A stretch of 33,433 nt of DNA, from contig JAQGMR010000024.1 of NCBI GenBank assembly GCA_028292265.1, positions 1 to 33,433 of the forward strand, written 5' to 3'. The translations under genes and the position numbers were made by a program. The notes beneath the pieces were generated by a model. That model saw only the letters and a program-made list of their open reading frames with translations, had not been told where the DNA came from and made no database searches. Positions within the stretch are counted from its first letter, which is position 1. Each line of letters begins with the position of its first letter. This document shows positions 17,555 to 26,401 of the stretch, piece by piece. This DNA is from Herminiimonas sp. Lineage in GTDB: Bacteria > Pseudomonadota > Gammaproteobacteria > Burkholderiales > Burkholderiaceae_D.

Positions 17555-18493
17555 ATGCCGCTTTCTACTCCCCTGTCGGTCCAACAACTTTATGACGACA
17601 ACCGCGAAGCGCTGCAGCTTGGCTGGTTCGCCGGCTTTCCAGGAGGCGAGCGGCTCATCTCGGGCGACGCTGCATCTGCCGCTGACCAGGTCGGGCACCT
17701 TAACCTGATCCATCCTGGACGCATCCAGGTTTTTGGGCATCAGGAGACTGAGTATTACAAGCGCCTGTCGCCCATGGCGCGGCAAATTCAAACGGAAGAA
17801 TTGGTAGCGGGACAACCTCCGGCATTCGTCATTGCGCAAGGCCTGGAGACACCACCGTACATACTGTCTGTTTGCGACGAACAGAACATCCCGCTTTTTT
17901 CGACGCCTCTGCCGGCTGCGCAGGTGATCGATTACCTTCGGGTCTATCTATCCAAGAAGCTGGCGCAACGCCTGACGATGCATGGCGTGTTCATGGACGT
18001 CCTCGGCGTCGGTGTTTTGATAACCGGAGAATCCGGACTGGGCAAGAGCGAACTCGGGCTGGAGTTGATCTCACGCGACCACGGCCTGGTGGCAGATGAC
18101 GCTGTCGAATTTGCGCGAATCGCCCCGCACATGATTGAAGGACGCTGTCCCGCACTTCTGCAAAACCTTCTCGAAGTGCGCGGCCTGGGTCTACTGGATA
18201 TCAAGACCATATTTGGCGAGACTGCGGTGCGCCGCAAGATGCGACTGAAGTTGATCGTGCACCTGGTACGGCGCAGCACGCTCGAAGAAAACTATGAGCG
18301 CCTTCCGTTGCACTCCCAGACAGAAGATGTGCTGGGGCTACCCATCCGCAAGGTTGTTATTCCGGTCGAAGCCGGACGCAACCTTGCAGTCTTGCTCGAA
18401 GCGGCAGTCCGAAACACCATCCTGCAACTTCGGGGCATCGACACCCTGAAGGACTTCATGTATCGCCAGCAAAAAGCGATGGGGAACGACTAG
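17555..18493 (+). CDS. hprK: HPr kinase/phosphorylase
   Basis: Bifunctional enzyme of 312 residues that phosphorylates and dephosphorylates a serine on HPr-like proteins. The N-terminal domain (1-130) is followed by the kinase domain with Walker A GESGLGKS at 158-165, the DDAVEF segment at 181-186 and the HprK signature [15 protein letters not shown] at 207-221. The C-terminal segment [15 protein letters not shown] is also family-typical. In betaproteobacteria hprK accompanies ptsN in an incomplete PTS with regulatory rather than transport function, which is established for the group in general; the HPr partner is not in this window. Start ATG 17555 has no strong ribosome site. Confidence 0.96.
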   Translation: MPLSTPLSVQQLYDDNREALQLGWFAGFPGGERLISGDAASAADQVGHLNLIHPGRIQVFGHQETEYYKRLSPMARQIQTEELVAGQPPAFVIAQGLETPPYILSVCDEQNIPLFSTPLPAAQVIDYLRVYLSKKLAQRLTMHGVFMDVLGVGVLITGESGLGKSELGLELISRDHGLVADDAVEFARIAPHMIEGRCPALLQNLLEVRGLGLLDIKTIFGETAVRRKMRLKLIVHLVRRSTLEENYERLPLHSQTEDVLGLPIRKVVIPVEAGRNLAVLLEAAVRNTILQLRGIDTLKDFMYRQQKAMGND

Positions 18494-18546
18494 CGCCGCA
18501 GCTCTTTATGCTCTGGACCGTCCCGCGCCGATCAGGTGGAAAGTGC

Positions 18547-18560
18547 GGCGGCGAACCGCC
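18547..18560 (+). other. Tetraloop hairpin in the hprK-rapZ spacer
   Basis: GGCGG-CGAA-CCGCC, a perfect 5-base stem with a 4-base loop, 53 bases after hprK. No T-run. It may stabilise or separate parts of a common message. Confidence 0.35.
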
Positions 18561-18585
18561 TGATAGCCGCAACAAGTGCCAGCCC

Positions 18586-18616
18586 ATACCGCAAATGCTT
18601 CTGCCAACTGCGGTAT
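18586..18616 (+). promoter_or_regulatory. Inverted repeat just before rapZ
   Basis: Perfect 8-base arms ATACCGCA (18586-18593) and TGCGGTAT (18609-18616) separated by 15 bases, ending 10 bases before the rapZ ATG. The right arm overlaps a TATCAT sequence. It could be an operator or an RNA hairpin near the ribosome site; the sequence does not decide. Confidence 0.45.
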
Positions 18617-18626
18617 CATCGCGCTC

Positions 18627-19490
18627 ATGCGCATCATCCTTATTACTGGCATCTCTGGCTCCGGCAAATCAGTCGGCCTGAACGCGCTTGAAGACGCTGG
18701 TTACTTCTGTGTGGACAATCTTCCGCCGACGCTGCTCAGGGCGCTGGTGGCGACCAGGATGGAGGAAGGCGAATCGACGCTTGCTGTGGCGGTCGACGCC
18801 CGCAGTGCGGTTTCCTTGAATGGACTTCCCGGAGATATCAAGTGGCTTAAAGAGCAGGGCCATGACGTCAAGGTGATTTTCCTGACCGCCAAGACAGAGT
18901 CCCTGATTACGCGCTTTTCCGAGACCCGCCGCAGTCATCCGCTGTCACACCGGATAAGTTTCAGCCAGAATCCAACCGACCGTCCGACCTTGACGGAGTG
19001 CATACGCATGGAGCGGGAGATGCTTTCCGCAATCGAAGGCCTGGGGCAGGTGATTGACACCTCCGGGCTTCCGACCAACACACTGCGCGCCTGGATAAAG
19101 GACTTGATCGACGCTGAGCGCGCTCCGCTTACCCTGCTATTTGAATCTTTCGCTTTCAAATACGGCGTGCCGCTCGATGCCGACATGGTGTTCGACGTGC
19201 GCATGCTGCCCAACCCCTATTACGACGTGAACCTGCGACCGCAAACTGGACGAGACGCTGCAGTGATTGAATTCCTCGCTGCACAGCCCGATGTCGCCGA
19301 AATGATGGCGGACATTCGCGGCTTCGTGGAAAAGTGGCTGCCAGCCTTCAAGAATGACAATCGCAGCTATGTAACGGTCGCCATTGGCTGTACCGGTGGA
19401 CAGCACCGCTCGGTCTACATCGTGGAGAATCTGGCTCGCCATTTTCATCCTTTTGCTCGGGTCGTCCTGCGGCACCGGGAGCTTGCCTGA
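18627..19490 (+). CDS. rapZ: RapZ, RNase adapter / nucleotide-binding protein (YvcJ family)
   Basis: Protein of 287 residues. The N-terminal P-loop domain begins [15 protein letters not shown] (Walker A at 8-15) and the C-terminal domain carries the family segments [21 protein letters not shown] and [12 protein letters not shown]. In E. coli RapZ binds small RNAs and glucosamine-6-phosphate and guides RNase E; in betaproteobacteria its targets are unknown. I chose ATG 18627: the longer frame from 18576 adds a non-conserved leader that would cover the inverted repeat. It closes the ptsN-hprK-rapZ group. A 133-base spacer with two hairpins separates it from hprK. Confidence 0.95.
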   Translation: MRIILITGISGSGKSVGLNALEDAGYFCVDNLPPTLLRALVATRMEEGESTLAVAVDARSAVSLNGLPGDIKWLKEQGHDVKVIFLTAKTESLITRFSETRRSHPLSHRISFSQNPTDRPTLTECIRMEREMLSAIEGLGQVIDTSGLPTNTLRAWIKDLIDAERAPLTLLFESFAFKYGVPLDADMVFDVRMLPNPYYDVNLRPQTGRDAAVIEFLAAQPDVAEMMADIRGFVEKWLPAFKNDNRSYVTVAIGCTGGQHRSVYIVENLARHFHPFARVVLRHRELA

Positions 19491-19650
19491 GGCCAGCGTC
19501 CGCGTTGGAAAGAACTCGCAGACCGCCATGCGTTTTCCTTGCCTCTTTCCCGGCCACGATTGCTTGCCGCTTATGTTGCCGCCTGTCTTGCAACTCCTCG
19601 TGCCCTATCTTGCCACGCCTCTTGTCCCTTCCCTTTGCCCCACGTGACCC

Positions 19651-20277
19651 ATGACTACTCAAGGTGACTGGCTTCCGCTTTTCCCGCTGAATACGGTCTT
19701 GTTTCCAGCCGGTGTGCTGCCGCTGCGCGTGTTCGAGGCGCGTTATGTAGACATGATCCGGCAATGCATGAAGAACGACGCGCCCTTCGGGGTGATACGG
19801 ATACTCTCCGGCCAGGAAGTCGGTACCGCCGCAGTGCCGGACGCCGTCGGCTGCCTCGCGCATATCGTCCAATGGGACATGCAGGACCTCGGTGTCTTGC
19901 TGATCCGGACCGAGGGCGGCATGCGCTTTCGCATCCGGGAGAAACGGATCTTGCCGGACCAGCGATTGGAGGCGCGCGTCGACATGATTGCTGACGACCC
20001 GGCCATTCCGGTCACCGCTGCCCATGTTGAGTGCGCCAAGGCGCTCAAGACGGTAATTGACGATGTCGATCGTAAGGGCCGCCAGGAACTTGGTGCGGCG
20101 TTCGTCAGCCCCTTCACCAATCCGGCCCGGCTCGACGAGGCCGCGTGGGTCGCCAATCGCTGGTGTGAAATACTCCCCGTCTCACTGGAGGCGCGGCAGA
20201 AATTGCTGGAGATTGAAGGCGCCGACAGTCGGCTCGCCGTCGTGCATGATTTCCTGCGGCAGAATCAGATAATTTGA
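19651..20277 (+). CDS. LON substrate-binding domain protein (no protease domain)
   Basis: Protein of 208 residues consisting of a stand-alone LON N-terminal (PUA-like) domain. LPLFPLNTVLFPAGVLPLRVFEARYVDMI is the characteristic start, followed by FGVIRIL and VGCLAHI. The remaining helical part ends with LLEIEGADSRLAVVHDFL. There is no AAA+ or Ser/Lys protease domain, so it is not a Lon protease; the function of these small proteins is unknown. ATG 19651 is preceded by no strong ribosome site. It is convergent with mutY, with 13 bases between the stop codons and no obvious terminator. The 160 bases between rapZ and this gene show nothing recognisable. Confidence 0.88.
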   Translation: MTTQGDWLPLFPLNTVLFPAGVLPLRVFEARYVDMIRQCMKNDAPFGVIRILSGQEVGTAAVPDAVGCLAHIVQWDMQDLGVLLIRTEGGMRFRIREKRILPDQRLEARVDMIADDPAIPVTAAHVECAKALKTVIDDVDRKGRQELGAAFVSPFTNPARLDEAAWVANRWCEILPVSLEARQKLLEIEGADSRLAVVHDFLRQNQII

Positions 20278-20290
20278 ATCCGCGAAGCGT

Positions 20291-21493
20291 CTAGTCTTCG
20301 CCAGCAAGCAAAGGCAACGCCATCTGCGGCTGCGGCTGCGGCTGTTGCGCCGGATTGTAGAGACCCATCAGCAGTTTCTTCACCGGAGCAGGCAGCGGCG
20401 CATTCGCAAGCGTGCCGGTATCTACCCATTGGTAATCCAACTCGCCTGCCATGTGTCGCCGTTTCTCAAGGCGCACCCGGTACGGCACGACGTGCAGCTT
20501 GAAGTGCGTGAACCCATGGGTGAACGGGGGCAGCGGCTCCACGCTGGCGCTTTCGCCGAAGGCGGCAATGCGCGCATGCATGGCGTCGTACGATGCCGAC
20601 GCTGCCGACGCTGCCGCACTGGTTGCACTTGCTTGCGGCAGCTCTGGAAGCGAAAGCAGCCCACCCCAAATGCCGCTCGGCGGCCTTTGCTCCAGCAACA
20701 CCTGTCCTCCATCTTCCACCACCAGCATCACGGCATGCCGTTGGGGTATCGCCTTGCTGGGCTTGCGCACAGGCAGTTCAGTCACCCGATCAGTAGCGAG
20801 TGCAACGCAGCGTACGGCGAGCGGGCATCGGCCACATTGGGGCCGGCTTCTGGTGCATAGCGTTGCGCCAAGGTCCATCAACCCCTGCGTGTAGGCTTCG
20901 ATCTCGACCTCTGGCAGCAGAGCTTCGGCGCGAACCCATAGTGCATCCTCTACCGCCCGCGTACCAGGCCAGGCGTCTATGCCGAAAACGCGGCAAAACA
21001 CCCGCTTTACGTTCCCGTCCAGGATCGCCGCGCGCCGCCCGAAGGCGAAGGCGGCGATTGCTGCGGCAGTCGAACGGCCGATACCGGGAAGCTCCGCGAG
21101 GGATTCCGGCTCCGACGGGAAGCTCCCCTCGTACTCGCCTGAAACCACCTGGGCGCAGCGGTGGAGATTGCGGGCGCGGGTGTAGTAGCCGAGTCCGCTC
21201 CACAGTGACATCACCTCGGAAGCCGGTGCCTGCGCCAGCGACTTCACATCGGGAAACTGCGCGAGGAAGCGCTCATAGTAGGGAATGACCGCGGACACCT
21301 GCGTTTGCTGCAGCATAATTTCCGAAAGCCAGATGCGATACGGGTCCCGCGTCTGCTGCCAGGGCAGCGCGTGGCGACCATGCGCGCGCTGCCAATCCAC
21401 AACCGCAGTGGAGAAACTAAGGTCCCGCGCGCCGCCCCTGGCCTGGTCGCTGCCTTGTGTGACGGGCGGAACTGCGTCAGTCAGTCGCTTCAT
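20291..21493 (-). CDS. mutY: Adenine DNA glycosylase MutY
   Basis: Repair glycosylase of 400 residues that removes adenine paired with 8-oxoguanine. Catalytic Glu is E58 in SEIMLQQTQ, the helix-hairpin-helix is LPGIGRSTA (135-143), the catalytic Asp is D159 in AILDGNVKR, and the 4Fe-4S site is C213-x6-C220-x2-C223-x5-C229. The C-terminal NUDIX-like 8-oxoG recognition domain begins near 250. Two low-complexity stretches stand out: Ala/Ser-rich residues 288-301 and PQPQPQ near 385-390, both from trinucleotide-type repeats. ATG 21493 has AGGAAGG upstream and was preferred over an in-frame start at 21529. The gene lies 43 bases after the dynamin-like gene and in the same cluster as mutM. Confidence 0.96.
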   Translation of the reverse strand: MKRLTDAVPPVTQGSDQARGGARDLSFSTAVVDWQRAHGRHALPWQQTRDPYRIWLSEIMLQQTQVSAVIPYYERFLAQFPDVKSLAQAPASEVMSLWSGLGYYTRARNLHRCAQVVSGEYEGSFPSEPESLAELPGIGRSTAAAIAAFAFGRRAAILDGNVKRVFCRVFGIDAWPGTRAVEDALWVRAEALLPEVEIEAYTQGLMDLGATLCTRSRPQCGRCPLAVRCVALATDRVTELPVRKPSKAIPQRHAVMLVVEDGGQVLLEQRPPSGIWGGLLSLPELPQASATSAAASAASASYDAMHARIAAFGESASVEPLPPFTHGFTHFKLHVVPYRVRLEKRRHMAGELDYQWVDTGTLANAPLPAPVKKLLMGLYNPAQQPQPQPQMALPLLAGED

Positions 21494-21536
21494 GCGGCCC
21501 TTCCTGCAAGCCACATGGCGGACTCGCACGCAGCCA

Positions 21537-23492
21537 CTAGGCAGCCACCTTGAAAGCCGACAGGTCCTCGTTCATCACGCTGCGCAAGGCCGTCTCCAGG
21601 CTCGCCAGGGTCCGCCTTTGCCCTTCAAGCTCGCGCTGCAGATGTTCCAGAGCGCTGACTTTTTGCTCGAGGTCGTCGGTCGCAACATGGATGCGCTCGA
21701 CTGACTGTCGACGTTGCCGCAGCTGATGCTTATGTTCGCGGATCTGCGACTCGAGCGGTGCCATGACGACCTTCAGCCAGGCCTCTACATCGCGATTTGC
21801 GAGAAGGAAGCTGTGCTTGGCCCGGGACGCGATCGAGTCGAAAAATTTTTGCATGAGCGCCACTTGCGACATGGTCATCATGGCGGCGGCGCTGAACTGC
21901 TTGCGGTAGATGCCCTCGATCATGGTCAGTTCCTGCTCATACTTCTGCAGCGAGAACGGCATTGGCGTAGACAGCGCAAGACCATGCTCGGTCGAGAACT
22001 TGCGGTACATGACCGTCATCATTTCCGTGATTTCGTCTAACTTCTGGCCCGAGTCGAGCAGGTTTCCACGCAGGTTATTGAAGAAGACGCCGACCGCCTC
22101 TCGCATGCCGGAGGTGAACATGCTCTTGTTCATTGCAAGGCGCGCGCCAGTGATTTCGTTCTTTACGATATCCATGCCAAGGCGACCGAACACTTCGAAC
22201 GACAATCTGGCGAACACGGCGCGCGTTCCCTGCAGCCGAAGCAGGCTGGCGTCGAAATCCTTTTTTTCCGTTTCAATGCGCTTCATCATGTGAAGCACGA
22301 TTTTCTGATTCTTTCCGCGCAGGCTTTTCAGCTCCATCAGTTGTTCGACCACGTTGCGGGCGTGCACAGCGAGCAGAGCGGACCGCTCAGCAGCGAAATC
22401 TTCAAAGTCTTCAGCGAGGCGCGCGCGCATGATCTCTTGTCGCGAGGGGATCAGCTCTTCTGATAGCGCCTGCTCCAGTATTGGCAGCCGGCTTCGCGCA
22501 AGCAGTACCGGATCGCGATTAATTTTAGCCACAAGGCCCTTTTGCGCTGAAACCGGAAACACCATGCGCGGCTCAATGTCGAGCAGGCGTGCAACGCTTG
22601 CAACCTGGCCGCTGATCTGCGCCTGCACCTCCGCCGGCGTGCGCAATTCGTCCCACATGCTGTCGATCTTGTTCAACACGACCATGCGTCCCGCGCCATT
22701 GCCATTGCTGCCACCATTGCCAATATGATTTCGCCACACCTCGATGTCGCTCCTGGTAACGCCGGTGTCGGCCGCCAGAATGAACAATACCGCATGAGCG
22801 TTCGGGATCAGGTTCAGCGTCAGTTCCGGTTCAGTGCCAATCGCGTTGAGGCCTGGCGTATCGACAATGATGAGCCCCTCTTTCAGCAGGGGGTGGGGGA
22901 AATTGACGATGGCATGCCGCCATCGGGAAATCTCCACCATGCCAGCTTCGTCGACCATCAGTTTGGTGTCAGGGTCGTCTTCGTCAAACAAACCGTACGA
23001 CTTCGCCTCGCTCACCGGAACCCGCTTGGTCAGGCTCAGTTGGCGAAACGCTTCCAGCATGCCGTCGCCGGAGGAAACGTCGAGCGGAAGTACAGTCCAT
23101 ACGTGCTTCTGGTCCTTGAACTCGCTGGTTGATTGCTGTTCGGCGCGCGTTTCAATCGGCAACAGCCTGATGGAGGGCGGCAGGGTTTCGTCGTAAAGGA
23201 GTTCGGTCGGGCACATCGTGGTTCGCCCGGCGGAAGAAGGCAGGATTCGCTTCCCATAGTCGGCGAAGAAAATCGCATTAATCAGTTCCGATTTTCCCCG
23301 CGAAAATTCAGCAACGAACGCGATCGTGAGTCTATCCTGGGCCAGGCGCTCTATCGCCGCTGCGAGTCGCTGCTCCGACACGGCGTCGGACAGGCCATTA
23401 AGAGAAATCCAGGCGCGGTAACGTTCAAGCGCCGCACTGACCGTCCTGCGCCAAACACTGTACTGCCGAAATTTTTGCGCCAGGTTGCTCAA
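21537..23492 (-). CDS. Dynamin-like GTPase
   Basis: Large GTPase of 651 residues in the dynamin superfamily. G1 is AEFSRGKS (61-68), with Ala where most P-loops have Gly; the switch region follows as PSSAGRTTMCPTEL; G3 is DTPG (211-214) and G4 NKID (274-277). A Gly/Asn-rich insert sits at 258-268. The remaining 350 residues are helical with coiled-coil character, especially 590-635, and no clear membrane span. The start is TTG 23492: no in-frame ATG lies between the upstream stop and this codon, and GGAG precedes it by 7 bases. Bacterial dynamin-like proteins remodel membranes or, as with E. coli CrfC, link to the replication clamp; the role here is unknown. It lies between mutM and mutY. Confidence 0.88.
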   Translation of the reverse strand: MSNLAQKFRQYSVWRRTVSAALERYRAWISLNGLSDAVSEQRLAAAIERLAQDRLTIAFVAEFSRGKSELINAIFFADYGKRILPSSAGRTTMCPTELLYDETLPPSIRLLPIETRAEQQSTSEFKDQKHVWTVLPLDVSSGDGMLEAFRQLSLTKRVPVSEAKSYGLFDEDDPDTKLMVDEAGMVEISRWRHAIVNFPHPLLKEGLIIVDTPGLNAIGTEPELTLNLIPNAHAVLFILAADTGVTRSDIEVWRNHIGNGGSNGNGAGRMVVLNKIDSMWDELRTPAEVQAQISGQVASVARLLDIEPRMVFPVSAQKGLVAKINRDPVLLARSRLPILEQALSEELIPSRQEIMRARLAEDFEDFAAERSALLAVHARNVVEQLMELKSLRGKNQKIVLHMMKRIETEKKDFDASLLRLQGTRAVFARLSFEVFGRLGMDIVKNEITGARLAMNKSMFTSGMREAVGVFFNNLRGNLLDSGQKLDEITEMMTVMYRKFSTEHGLALSTPMPFSLQKYEQELTMIEGIYRKQFSAAAMMTMSQVALMQKFFDSIASRAKHSFLLANRDVEAWLKVVMAPLESQIREHKHQLRQRRQSVERIHVATDDLEQKVSALEHLQRELEGQRRTLASLETALRSVMNEDLSAFKVAA

Positions 23493-23538
23493 TTTGGTTC
23501 TCCGCCAAATGTTTCTCCAGAGAATCTATCACTCGCCG

Positions 23539-24360
23539 TCATTTTTGACAATTTACGCAGTAGAACGTCGACCGCTGTCCCTGTCGAATCTGTCTTACGG
23601 CGGCCCCACACAGCCGGCATGGCTGACCATCGCGGTCGTAGACGAAATACGACTGCTGGAAATAACCAGACTGGCCATCGGCGCCGACAAAATCGCGCAA
23701 CGTACTGCCACCTTTGTCTATGGCGGCAGCGAGTATCCGACGGATTGCCTGCGCCAGCCTTTCATATCGCGCGAGTCCGATCCGGTTCGCGGGTGTGTTG
23801 GGATTGATGCGGGCTTCGAACAGGCTTTCGGACGCGTAAATATTTCCGACGCCGACGACGATGTCTCCAGCGAGCAACACTTGCTTGATGGCGGCCGTGC
23901 GGTGGCGCGTTTGGCGATACAGGAGGCCTGCGGTAAATTCCTCTTCGAAGGGCTCGACACCGAGCTTGCCCAGCAATGCGTGGTTTTCAACAGGGCCATC
24001 GCCGCGCGCATGCCAAAGCACTGCGCCGAAGCGGCGCGGATCGGTAAGTCGCATGACCATCGGGCCGACAACGAGATCGAAATGGTCATGCTTGTTGGGG
24101 GGAGTCTCGGCCGCCAGTATGCGAAGGTGGCCAGACATGCCGAGGTGAATGATGAGAGTGCCATGCTCGAAGTCGAGCAGCAGATATTTTCCGCGTCGCC
24201 CGGTGCGTCGAATCGTCTGGCCAATCAACTGCTTCTCAAGATCAAGTGGAAATGGCCAACGCAAACCTTCATGTCTCTGCACCACACCGGTAACGACGCG
24301 GCCCTCAATATGCGGCGCAACGCCGCGCCGCGTCACTTCAACTTCTGGCAGTTCAGGCAT
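23539..24360 (-). CDS. mutM: Formamidopyrimidine-DNA glycosylase MutM
   Basis: Bifunctional glycosylase/AP lyase of 273 residues excising 8-oxoguanine and formamidopyrimidines. The N-terminus MPELPEVEV supplies the catalytic Pro2 and Glu3, K58 sits in GRRGKYLL, and the C-terminal zinc finger has Cys 248, 251, 268 and 271. [13 protein letters not shown] is the conserved helix-two-turn-helix segment. Length equals the family norm. It is followed after 46 bases by the dynamin-like GTPase and then mutY, all in one direction, so a common transcript is likely. It is divergent from the TPR lipoprotein gene, and the shared spacer shows no strong promoter for mutM. Confidence 0.97.
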   Translation of the reverse strand: MPELPEVEVTRRGVAPHIEGRVVTGVVQRHEGLRWPFPLDLEKQLIGQTIRRTGRRGKYLLLDFEHGTLIIHLGMSGHLRILAAETPPNKHDHFDLVVGPMVMRLTDPRRFGAVLWHARGDGPVENHALLGKLGVEPFEEEFTAGLLYRQTRHRTAAIKQVLLAGDIVVGVGNIYASESLFEARINPNTPANRIGLARYERLAQAIRRILAAAIDKGGSTLRDFVGADGQSGYFQQSYFVYDRDGQPCRLCGAAVRQIRQGQRSTFYCVNCQK

Positions 24361-24555
24361 CGGGAAACCGGATCAGAAAGGAATGCAAGTCAATTGCAGC
24401 CACACCGTCAAGGCGCATCGGAAAGGGGGCGCACCGTTGACAAGTAGGCACCGGATTTAACTTCCAGAAAGGGGAGTGACGGAGGCCGCCAAACGACGGG
24501 CTGACGCCGCGCAGGAAGCGTTCCGCGGGCATGCACCAAGCGGTGCCGTTGGGCG

Positions 24556-24561
24556 TAGAAT
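24556..24561 (+). promoter_or_regulatory. Candidate -10 box of the TPR lipoprotein gene
   Basis: TAGAAT (5 of 6) 32-37 bases before the proposed TTG start at 24593. The -35 region is weak. If used, it excludes the longer GTG start at 24476. Confidence 0.35.
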
Positions 24562-24592
24562 CTGCTTTTGCCTTGGTAGCCGGGATCATCTC

Positions 24593-26401
24593 TTGAAAAA
24601 TCTTCTTATCATTGTAACGCTGTCGAGTTTGGTGTCTGCCTGCGCTGGCGGCCCCGGTTCGCCGGCACTAACGACGACGAGGGCCGCGAGTGGCGCGTCA
24701 GTTGTGGCTGACAGCAGCGGTGACTATACCCGCATGCGGAAGGTGCGGGTCAAAGCGCGCTCGGCAACGCCGGAAGACCAGCTTCCTCCTGGCTCTCTGA
24801 CTGAAGACATCCTGCTGAAGTACATGAGCGCCGAAATAGCCAACCAGCGTGGTGACTGGCAAACCGCCTACATCAACATGATGGCGATTGCGCAGCAGAC
24901 TCGTGATCCGCGCCTGGCGAAGCGGGCAGCCGAAATGGCGCTGAACGCCAAGCACCCGGACGAAGCCCTGGCAGCTGTGCGCCTGTGGCGCCAGTCGGCG
25001 CCGCTCTCCGAGGAAGCGCAGCAATACTATCTGGGTTTCATCATGCTCGGCGAAAACCTGGATGAGGCGCGACCCATGCTTGAGCAACGCCTTCGCGCGG
25101 CGCCCCCGTCAGCCGTCGGCCCCATGATTCTCCAGGTGCAACGCATGCTGGCAAGGGCCAAGAACCGCGCCGCTGCCAACAGCCTTTTATCCAGCCTCCT
25201 CGCGCCATACCAGGCCGTGCCTGAATCGCATATGGCAATGGCACAGGAAGCAGCTCTCGGCGGCGACCAGGCACGTGCCGTTGCAGAAGCCCGGATCGCT
25301 TTATCGCAATCCCCGGACTCCGAACTGGCGGCGTTAACGCTGGCCCAGGTTATCGCCGACAAGGGCGCCTCGGCCACCTCCCTCCAGAACTTCCTTTCCA
25401 CCCATCCGAAGGCCCGTGAAGTGCGGCTCGCCTATGCGCGGATTCTGGTGGAACAGAAGCAGTATGACCAAGCGCGGAGCCAATTTCGAGTCCTGCTAAA
25501 AGACGACCCGCGCGACCTCACCGTGCTGTACGCGCTGGGCCTGCTGGAAACGCAGCACAACGACTTCAAGCAGGCGGAAAGCTACCTCACGACCTATCTC
25601 GAGGTGTTGGGTGCCGACCATGACGAAGATCGAGACCCGACCCAGGCACTGCTGATACTCGCGCAGATCGCCGAGCAAAGAAATGACACAGCGGCTGCAT
25701 TGAAGTGGCTCGACCAGATCGATTCCAGCACCCCGCAGGCATTCCTCGGCGCCCAGATTAAGCGGTCCGAGTTGATGGCGAAAGAGGGGCGCCTGGACGA
25801 GGCACGCAAACTGCTGCGCGGGATTGGCGATACCGAAGAAGAACGTATCCAGTTGCTGAGCGCGGAAGGCCAGTTGCTGCGCAATGCAAACCAGCCGCAG
25901 GAAGCAATGAAGGTCCTTGAAGCGGGGCTCAAGCAGTATCCCGACAACACCGACCTGCTGTACGACTACGCGATGATGGCCGAGAAGCAGGACCGTCTCG
26001 ACATCATGGAAACCGCTCTGCGCAAGGTTATGCGCCTGGCGCCGGAGAACCAGCAAGCCTACAACGCCCTCGGATACTCGCTGGCCGAGCGCAACATGCG
26101 GCTGGACGAAGCGTTTGCATTGATCGACAAGGCCTTGAAACTGGCGCCCGAAGATCCCTTCATCATGGACAGCATGGGATGGGTTCAGTACCGGCGCGGC
26201 AAGGTCGCTGAAGCGGAAGCGCTGTTGCGACGCGCCTATGCGTTGCGCCCCGATCCCGAAATCGCGACGCACCTGGGCGAGGTGCTCTGGGTTTCCGGCA
26301 AGCGCGAAGACGCCAAAAAACTCTGGCGCGACGCCAATGGCAAGGATCCGAAAAACGATACGCTGAAGAGCACGCTGGCGCGGCTTCAGGTCAGCCTGTG
26401 A
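24593..26401 (+). CDS. TPR-repeat outer-envelope lipoprotein
   Basis: Protein of 602 residues built of tetratricopeptide repeats. I propose the TTG at 24593 as start because it gives a compact lipoprotein signal, MKNLLIIVTLSSLVSAC, with lipobox VSAC and a +1 Cys; the frame is open up to a GTG at 24476, but that would add 39 residues before the signal. Helical TPR units run from about residue 60 to the end, clearest at the C-terminus (NQQAYNALGYSLAERNMRLD, DPFIMDSMGWVQYRRGKVAE). The TPRs suggest a scaffold role; no enzyme motif is seen. The stop overlaps the lolB start by 4 bases, implying coupling with outer-membrane lipoprotein insertion. Confidence 0.85.
   Translation: MKNLLIIVTLSSLVSACAGGPGSPALTTTRAASGASVVADSSGDYTRMRKVRVKARSATPEDQLPPGSLTEDILLKYMSAEIANQRGDWQTAYINMMAIAQQTRDPRLAKRAAEMALNAKHPDEALAAVRLWRQSAPLSEEAQQYYLGFIMLGENLDEARPMLEQRLRAAPPSAVGPMILQVQRMLARAKNRAAANSLLSSLLAPYQAVPESHMAMAQEAALGGDQARAVAEARIALSQSPDSELAALTLAQVIADKGASATSLQNFLSTHPKAREVRLAYARILVEQKQYDQARSQFRVLLKDDPRDLTVLYALGLLETQHNDFKQAESYLTTYLEVLGADHDEDRDPTQALLILAQIAEQRNDTAAALKWLDQIDSSTPQAFLGAQIKRSELMAKEGRLDEARKLLRGIGDTEEERIQLLSAEGQLLRNANQPQEAMKVLEAGLKQYPDNTDLLYDYAMMAEKQDRLDIMETALRKVMRLAPENQQAYNALGYSLAERNMRLDEAFALIDKALKLAPEDPFIMDSMGWVQYRRGKVAEAEALLRRAYALRPDPEIATHLGEVLWVSGKREDAKKLWRDANGKDPKNDTLKSTLARLQVSL

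Noticed and set aside
18614..18619. TATCAT as a -10 box for rapZ
   Set aside because: It lies only 8 bases before the ATG, which would make the message leaderless; possible but unsupported.
19384..19647. 87-codon plus-strand frame between rapZ and the LON-domain gene, with a hydrophobic segment
   Set aside because: It overlaps the rapZ 3' end in another frame; the Leu/Pro-rich end has no ribosome site or family resemblance.
25496..26272. 258-codon minus-strand frame opposite the TPR lipoprotein
   Set aside because: Antisense shadow of repeat-rich coding sequence.
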